This document shows positions 6,399 through 11,520 of a stretch of 11,520 nt of DNA, piece by piece. The stretch lies in NCBI GenBank assembly GCA_945827465.1, contig CALZOH010000100.1, positions 1 through 11,520 of the forward strand, read 5' to 3'. Source of the DNA: an uncultured Prevotellaceae bacterium. Its GTDB lineage: Bacteria > Bacteroidota > Bacteroidia > Bacteroidales > Bacteroidaceae. Every line of letters starts with the position of its first letter. The stretch's first letter is position 1. A program made the translations under genes and the position numbers. Under the pieces are notes generated by a model. The model was not told the origin of the DNA, ran no database searches, and saw nothing but the letters and a program-made list of their open reading frames with translations.

Positions 6399-9200
6399 AT
6401 GAAAAGTATCATTGGTATTCTTGTTATCTTATTCGCAAGTTTTTCACTCTCCACAAGGGCCGAAATTGTTACAGGCCGTTTCGTTGACGCCAACACGGGC
6501 GAACCACTGCCAGAAGTGGAAGCCAAGATGATCGGTCAACCTGATGAACACAGCGTTTACGTTCATCATATCAAGCCTGACAGTTTGGGACGCTTCGCCT
6601 TATCTTTCAGCGGCAACAAATGCTGGGTAGAAGCGGCTTTGATTGGCTACCATCCCCGCAGAGTTTCATTCAGTGCCTATGAAGGTAACGACACGCTCAA
6701 GCTGGGCGATATTGTTCTGAAGCCTTCCGACTTGTTTCTGCGCAGCGCCGTGGTCAAGGCCAAGGCCAAGCGTTTCGTGATGCGCGGCGACACGGTGGTG
6801 TTTAACCCCGCCGCCTTCAACCTGAGCGAAGGAGCCCGACTGGAGGAACTCATCCAACAACTGCCGGGCGTGACGGAGCAAGATGGCAAACTTTACTGGA
6901 TGAACAAGCCCGTGCGCATTCTGGTAAACGGCGAGGAGCTCTTTGCCGACAACTCGATTTTGAAGGAACGCCTGCCCGCCGAAGCCGTCGACCGCCTCAA
7001 GCTCTACAATAAGGGCAGCAAGTTGAAGGACCATACGGGACGGAATGACGGCGAAGAAGACCACGTGCTCGACCTGCAAATCAAGCCCAGTTTCTTGGAG
7101 AAATGGTATGGCAACGTGGAAGGAGCCTATCAAACCGAGAAGGGCTACAAAGCCAACCTCGACGCTATGTTTCTGTCGACCACTGACCCGCTCATGCTTT
7201 TCGGCAACCTGAACAACATCAATGAACAGCAATTCTCCAAAACCTTCAGTGGGTCGTCGAGCGGCAATTCCAACCCATTTGGCAAACAGATTTTCGGCTC
7301 AGGCGGCTACCAACATAAGTGGAAAACCCGACAGGGCGAAAAAGAATTGAAACAGCAATTTTCGTTCAATCTTCAAGGCCAGCACACCGACGGATGGGGC
7401 AGCAAAAGCAGCAGTCGCGAGACCTTCATGGCGGGAGCTGACCGCACCTTCAGCCTCTCCGACACCCGGAATTACCGTCATTACTTCAAACCTGATTTTT
7501 CTTTCCACGGCCTCTTCCAGCTCGACAGCCTCACCTGGCTCACAATACGTGGCGCCTCGTCGTATCAGAAATCGCGCAACCGACAGACCCAACGCAACGC
7601 CGTTTACGACAACAATCCCTATCAAGACACCGAGCACCCGCTGGACGAGGCCTTCAGCACCGACAACCCGGAGCGCTGGAACGACCACCTCATCTCGCGC
7701 TCGCTCTACCGCACAACAACTTTTGAGGAAGAGAGCAAGACCTCTGCCAACGTTGACTTACGGCGCATGCTGCCCAAGAACAGTTCGGTGAACCTGTGGG
7801 GAGGCATCAGCTACAGCGACGTGCAGACCGAAGTTTACGCCGAACGCGACCTGCACTACCGGCTCAACCCACAGGCCGACGAAGTGCGTTACGAAACCGA
7901 CCGCAAACCGAGCCACCAGTTAGAAGCCACAGCCGGAAGCGGCTACAAGAAGTGGCTGAGCAAACAACTCCTCATGCAGCTCGACTACAACTACGAGCAC
8001 AAGCGCCACTTCGACAAGCAAGACCACATCTTATCCGACACGCCCCACCCGGCCGACGACGAGCGCTTCGACCCCCTGCTCGACCCCAACAGTTATCGCA
8101 ACCAACAGACCGACAACATCCAAAAAGCCTCGTTGAAGTTCACGTTCAACCTCGGCAACTTCAGCTTCATGCCCAACCTCAGTTTCGACAACCAGCATGA
8201 AAAACTGGCATACCAGCGCGGCCAGCTCGACATCGACAAGAGCCGCACCGAAAACCTGTGGACCCCCGACATGACGCTGCGCTGGAAAATCAAACGGGGG
8301 CATAGCATCGAAGCCAGTTACAACTACAACACCACCCTGCCCACCTTGCTCAACACGGTGGCCTATACCGACAATACCGACCCGCTCTTCATCGTAGAAG
8401 GCAATCCCAACCTGCGAAACAAGTATGCACACCGGACCGCCTTGAATTACTTCGCCAACATGACGAAGCACCAACGCATGGTCAGTGTAGGCTTGACCTA
8501 CCAGCAAATCATCAATCCCTTCAGCACCCTCTACTTCTTCAACTCCCAAACCGGTGCCTACCGCAGCATGCCCACCAACGCACGCAACCAGAAATCATAT
8601 ACGGCAAACGTCAATTATGAGCAAAGCATCGGCAACTTTGTACGCGTGGAAAATTCGCTGAAAATAAATTACGACAGAAGTTACGGCTTCCTGACCGCCG
8701 ACTATGAGGCCACTCAGTGTGAGCAGAACTTTAGGAAAAACTTCTCGATATCGGAATGCCCCACCATATCACTGGAACGCGCAGAAATCCTTCTGAAACT
8801 TTCGGGCTGGTACACCATCAACCGGTTACGTTACGAGCCCTCCTCGCTCAGCAACCAAACGCTGACCGTCTACGGAGCCGCCCTCTTTGTCCGTTACAAG
8901 TGGAAAGATTGGAACGCAGAAACCAACTTTGATCTCGAAGGACGCAAGGGCTACTCCTCCACTGAAATGAATCGGCTCATACCCGACTGGTCACTGTCGC
9001 TGGGCCGCAAAGTACTGCATGGAAAAGGTAACGTAACCTTAAATTTCGATGACTTACTGAACAAGCGGTGCTGGTATTACGTATCACAGACAGCCACCGA
9101 ACGCACCGAAAATCGCCTGGAAGAACTACATCATTGGGTACAACTCAAATTCAGCTACAAATTCGATGCCAAAGGCGACAAAAAAGAGAAAAGACGTTAA
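6399..9200 (+). CDS. Outer-membrane beta-barrel protein, TonB-receptor-like (OMP_b-brl family)
   Basis: This 933-residue protein has a signal peptide (about 1-21). A carboxypeptidase-regulatory-like beta-sandwich follows (about 22-108, with VTGRFVDANTGEPLPEVEAKMIG-type start and GDIVLKP end). Next comes a plug-like region (about 115-215, ARLEELIQQLPGV, then PVRILVNGEELF), and finally a long barrel (about 230-925) of amphipathic strands rich in Tyr, Asn and Arg with polar turns. This order is typical of Bacteroidetes outer-membrane beta-barrel family proteins, relatives of TonB-dependent receptors that lack a SusD partner. Ligand unknown. It is not a SusC: it is shorter and has no adjacent SusD. 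The tail is basic (KGDKKEKRR). It has its own promoter and is followed by a strong hairpin, so it is probably monocistronic. Confidence 0.88.
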   Translation: MKSIIGILVILFASFSLSTRAEIVTGRFVDANTGEPLPEVEAKMIGQPDEHSVYVHHIKPDSLGRFALSFSGNKCWVEAALIGYHPRRVSFSAYEGNDTLKLGDIVLKPSDLFLRSAVVKAKAKRFVMRGDTVVFNPAAFNLSEGARLEELIQQLPGVTEQDGKLYWMNKPVRILVNGEELFADNSILKERLPAEAVDRLKLYNKGSKLKDHTGRNDGEEDHVLDLQIKPSFLEKWYGNVEGAYQTEKGYKANLDAMFLSTTDPLMLFGNLNNINEQQFSKTFSGSSSGNSNPFGKQIFGSGGYQHKWKTRQGEKELKQQFSFNLQGQHTDGWGSKSSSRETFMAGADRTFSLSDTRNYRHYFKPDFSFHGLFQLDSLTWLTIRGASSYQKSRNRQTQRNAVYDNNPYQDTEHPLDEAFSTDNPERWNDHLISRSLYRTTTFEEESKTSANVDLRRMLPKNSSVNLWGGISYSDVQTEVYAERDLHYRLNPQADEVRYETDRKPSHQLEATAGSGYKKWLSKQLLMQLDYNYEHKRHFDKQDHILSDTPHPADDERFDPLLDPNSYRNQQTDNIQKASLKFTFNLGNFSFMPNLSFDNQHEKLAYQRGQLDIDKSRTENLWTPDMTLRWKIKRGHSIEASYNYNTTLPTLLNTVAYTDNTDPLFIVEGNPNLRNKYAHRTALNYFANMTKHQRMVSVGLTYQQIINPFSTLYFFNSQTGAYRSMPTNARNQKSYTANVNYEQSIGNFVRVENSLKINYDRSYGFLTADYEATQCEQNFRKNFSISECPTISLERAEILLKLSGWYTINRLRYEPSSLSNQTLTVYGAALFVRYKWKDWNAETNFDLEGRKGYSSTEMNRLIPDWSLSLGRKVLHGKGNVTLNFDDLLNKRCWYYVSQTATERTENRLEELHHWVQLKFSYKFDAKGDKKEKRR

Positions 9201-9214
9201 CTCACCCAAGCAAC

Positions 9215-9248
9215 TACGTGGCAGGAAGACCGGGATTCCTGCCACGTA
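9215..9248 (+). terminator. Strong 13-bp hairpin after the receptor gene
   Basis: TACGTGGCAGGAA (9215-9227) pairs perfectly with TTCCTGCCACGTA (9236-9248) around eight bases, 14 bases after the stop. It is followed by TTGTATAA, only a weak T-rich tail. Position and strength suggest the receptor's transcript end. Confidence 0.65.
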
Positions 9249-9295
9249 TTGTATAACGCCATAGCCGTTAGGAAATACCAATGGCCAAACAGGCC

Positions 9296-9320
9296 TTGCC
9301 CCCTGCGCAGCCGGGGGCAA
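9296..9320. repeat. GC-rich hairpin between receptor and acyltransferase
   Basis: TTGCCCCC (9296-9303) pairs perfectly with GGGGGCAA (9313-9320) around nine bases. No T-run follows. It may be a second terminator or a REP-like element; the rest of 9249-9443 shows no gene. Confidence 0.45.
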
Positions 9321-9368
9321 CAAAGGCAGAAATCAACCGACGCCAACGCCCATCTCAATTATTCTTCC

Positions 9369-9376
9369 TAACTTTA
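9369..9376 (+). promoter_or_regulatory. Possible -7 promoter element for acyltransferase/amidase unit
   Basis: TAACTTTA is one base from the TAnnTTTG consensus and is the best candidate in the gap. It would give a leader of about 60 bases before the ATG at 9444. Weakly supported. Confidence 0.35.
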
Positions 9377-9443
9377 CCGACGTTAAGAGCAACGGAACCC
9401 TCAAAAAAGAGCCCTCCGACCACTCTCTGACAACCCATTTAAC

Positions 9444-10004
9444 ATGAAAAGAATCTGTTCATACCTACTCTATAAGTTCATGGGATGGAAACTCAACATC
9501 ACCATCCCCCTTCCCCCCAAAAGCATTATCTGCGTAGCTCCCCATACCAGTAATTGGGACTTCATCATCGGCCTGCTCTATCGAAATAGCGAAGGTTTTT
9601 CATCTCATTTCATGATGAAGAAAGACTGGTTTTTCTGGCCCTTAGGCATCCTGCTACGTCATCTCGACGGCATCCCCATTGACCGCAGCAACAAGCAGAA
9701 AATTACCGACAGCCTGTCGGAATATTTGCGCCACCACGACGACGTACACATCGCCATCACCCCCGAAGGGACGCGTTCGCTCAACAAACAATGGAAAAAA
9801 GGATTCTACTTCATTGCCCTGAAGTGTGGCATTCCCATTCAACTCTATGCCCTCGACTACGTCAACAAAACCATTGTATGTACGCAACAAATCATTCCGA
9901 CCGGCAACCTCGAAAAAGACTTTGCCAAGATCAATCAATACTACAGCCAATTTGCAGAACGGGCCAAGTTTCCCCATAAATTTTCAGTCAATGAAACGCT
10001 TTAG
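9444..10004 (+). CDS. PlsC-like lysophospholipid/glycerol-phosphate acyltransferase
   Basis: This 186-residue protein carries the acyltransferase blocks in order: the catalytic H34-TSNW-D39 (HX4D), DWFFWPLGILLRHLDGIPIDR (61-81) with the substrate-binding Ile-Asp-Arg, and TPEGTR (106-111), the third block. Family enzymes transfer an acyl chain from acyl-ACP or acyl-CoA to a lysophospholipid or similar acceptor at the inner membrane. It is short for a true PlsC (about 240), as is common for a small Bacteroidetes subgroup, and it has no obvious long membrane anchor beyond a hydrophobic stretch near 62-72. The acceptor cannot be told; an aminolipid is possible. Its last 14 bases overlap the next gene, so translation is probably coupled. 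Confidence 0.88.
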   Translation: MKRICSYLLYKFMGWKLNITIPLPPKSIICVAPHTSNWDFIIGLLYRNSEGFSSHFMMKKDWFFWPLGILLRHLDGIPIDRSNKQKITDSLSEYLRHHDDVHIAITPEGTRSLNKQWKKGFYFIALKCGIPIQLYALDYVNKTIVCTQQIIPTGNLEKDFAKINQYYSQFAERAKFPHKFSVNETL

Positions 10005-11520
10005 CAGCTGGTTATTCCTGTGCCTGATGTTTCTGCCTGTCATGGCACAAAACAGTGACCTGGAACAATCGCTCAAACAATATTTCAAGAATTACAGTTT
10101 GGAAGGCTTTCGTCCCAAACTGGTGATAGGCTTGAGTGATTACGTGGTGGATGACGACTTGCGCACGCTCGACGTATATGGCAACGAGGGATTCTCATCG
10201 CAACTATTCACGGCATCCATCATTGAGAAAATCTACAATGACTTGCGCGCCACGCTGCCCGAAGCCTACCGCGACTACGAACTACGCATCTTTGCCTTTG
10301 AGCGCGAACTCTCGACCTACATCCCCAACTACCTGCGCAGTGAGAAAGACACGGCGCGCCTCTGCCCCTCCACCCTTGACTATCGGGGAAAACCATGGAC
10401 GCACCGCCTGACAGAAGTCACAACACCCCGACAAGGTTTGCAGAACCGACATCTTTGCGTTTGGGCCAGTCACGGCCGCTATTTCAGCAGCAAGAAAGAC
10501 GAATGGATTTGGCAACGCCCCACCCTGTTCTGCACCAACGAAGACCTCTTTACCCAATCCATCGTAGTGCCCTTCTTGATTCCGATGCTCGAAAACAGCG
10601 GCGCGATTGTGTATTCACCCCGTGAAAGAGATTGGCAGGCGCACGAAGTAATCGTAGACAATGACCAGGAAGCACCCGACAACGGCTACCGCGAAATAAA
10701 CCGAAAAGAGAAATGGCGCAAGGCCCCTCTGCCCGGTTTTGCACAGCGCAAAGACACATTGCTCACCAATGAAAATCCGTTCTTTGACGGAACGGCACGT
10801 TGCATCAACTCCACCACCGAAGCCGACGAAAGCAGCAGCGTCTACTGGACTCCCAACCTGCCCGAATCAGGGAAATACGCCGTTTATGTCAGCTACCAAA
10901 CCGTTGAAGAAAGCGTGGACGAAGCTGTCTACACCATCATTCACAAAGGAACACGGAGCCACGTCGGAGTCAACCAGCAAATGGGCGGCTCTACCTGGGT
11001 ATATTTGGGCACTTACGAATTTGAGGCCGGACAACCGGAGAAGAATTGCGTTGTGCTCACCAACCTCACAGCAGAAAAAGGCATCATCACGGCCGACGCC
11101 GTCAGATTTGGCGGAGGCATGGGCAACATTGCCCGCGGCGACGAGGCTTTTCAGGAACAAGTCAGCGGGCTGCCCCGCTACCTCGAAGGAGCTCGCTACG
11201 CCATGCAATGGGCCGGCATGCCCGACAGTATTTTCGACACCAAAGACGGCTACAACGACTATGCCGACGACATCAACGCCCGCTCGAATGCGCTCAACTA
11301 CTTAGGCGGCGGAAGTACGTACATCCCCAACCGTCAGGGAGGACACGTACCGTTTGAACTTTCATTAGCCGTTCACAGCGATGCAGGTGCAGAAAAAGGC
11401 AACGAGATAGTAGGAACGCTGGCTGTACACACCACTCCCAACAACGATGGCGCCAATACGTTCGACGCGGGATACTCGCGTTTGGCCTCGTCAGACCTAT
11501 CGGCCTTGATGCAGATGACC
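9991..11520 (+). CDS. Secreted protein with split amidase-like and golvesin-like domains, partial
   Basis: The frame is open from the ATG at 9991 to the window end (510 codons; C-terminus missing). The signal peptide is residues 1-20 (MKRFSSWLFLCLMFLPVMAQ). Residues about 150-220 resemble the first half of an N-acetylmuramoyl-L-alanine amidase (Amidase_3) fold: H161 in ASHGRYF, E184 in NEDLFTQ, and RERD (211-214). A golvesin/CBM-like beta-sandwich follows (about 258-376, from NPFFDG to ADAVRFGGG). Then FELSLAVHSDAG (455-466) supplies the likely second zinc His, H462. By analogy it would cut the peptide-sugar bond of peptidoglycan in the periplasm. Relatives are often labelled xanthan lyase or golvesin-domain protein. 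The catalytic Glu expected later is beyond the window. It overlaps the acyltransferase stop by 14 bases. Confidence 0.78.
   Translation, partial: MKRFSSWLFLCLMFLPVMAQNSDLEQSLKQYFKNYSLEGFRPKLVIGLSDYVVDDDLRTLDVYGNEGFSSQLFTASIIEKIYNDLRATLPEAYRDYELRIFAFERELSTYIPNYLRSEKDTARLCPSTLDYRGKPWTHRLTEVTTPRQGLQNRHLCVWASHGRYFSSKKDEWIWQRPTLFCTNEDLFTQSIVVPFLIPMLENSGAIVYSPRERDWQAHEVIVDNDQEAPDNGYREINRKEKWRKAPLPGFAQRKDTLLTNENPFFDGTARCINSTTEADESSSVYWTPNLPESGKYAVYVSYQTVEESVDEAVYTIIHKGTRSHVGVNQQMGGSTWVYLGTYEFEAGQPEKNCVVLTNLTAEKGIITADAVRFGGGMGNIARGDEAFQEQVSGLPRYLEGARYAMQWAGMPDSIFDTKDGYNDYADDINARSNALNYLGGGSTYIPNRQGGHVPFELSLAVHSDAGAEKGNEIVGTLAVHTTPNNDGANTFDAGYSRLASSDLSALMQMT

Noticed and set aside
6666..7232. 188-codon frame on the - strand, with others at 7299-7688 and 8031-8549
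   Set aside because: All are antisense to the receptor gene, with Val/Gly/His-rich shadow composition and no independent features.
10739..11305. 188-codon + strand frame at the right end
   Set aside because: It is a shifted-frame shadow of the partial amidase-like gene, which is open without a stop from 9991 to the window end and has recognisable motifs.

Overview
The window is a stretch of a Bacteroidales chromosome, most like Prevotella or a close relative. The evidence is a SusD/RagB protein, a C-terminal domain of the type IX secretion system (T9SS) sorting type, an outer-membrane receptor with a carboxypeptidase-regulatory-like N-terminus, -7 elements of the Bacteroidetes form TAnnTTTG ahead of genes, and almost no Shine-Dalgarno signals. 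All seven protein genes I can support lie on the + strand. Many open frames on the - strand are shadows of these genes.

Layout. 1-308 is non-coding: two GC-rich hairpin repeats, then a promoter inside a striking 46-bp near-perfect palindrome. 309-761 encodes a small secreted protein that is mostly a T9SS-type C-terminal domain. Five bases later, 767-4066 encodes a SusD-like protein with no SusC partner, no lipobox and an unusual C-terminal extension of about 500 residues. Two strong hairpins close this unit (4067-4146). A new promoter at 4209 drives a small outer-membrane beta-barrel protein (4245-4814) and, 20 bases downstream, a 10-helix EamA/DMT transporter (4835-5782).

5783-6398 is an AT-rich stretch of about 600 bases without a convincing protein gene. 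It is not empty: it holds a hairpin, a promoter followed about 90 bases later by a classical intrinsic terminator (a candidate small RNA), a 28-base direct repeat with a 42-base period, homopolymer tracts, and the promoter of the next gene. 6399-9200 encodes a 933-residue outer-membrane beta-barrel protein related to TonB-dependent receptors. After more strong hairpins (9215-9320), a PlsC-like acyltransferase (9444-10004) overlaps by 14 bases the start of a secreted protein that runs off the window end (9991-11520). That last protein looks like a zinc amidase domain split by an inserted golvesin/CBM-like domain.

The common theme is the cell envelope: outer-membrane uptake and secretion, membrane lipid acylation and probable peptidoglycan hydrolysis. 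I see no complete defence system, mobile element, CRISPR array, tRNA or rRNA. The most unusual items are the palindromic promoter, the orphan SusD fusion, the candidate small RNA and the split amidase.
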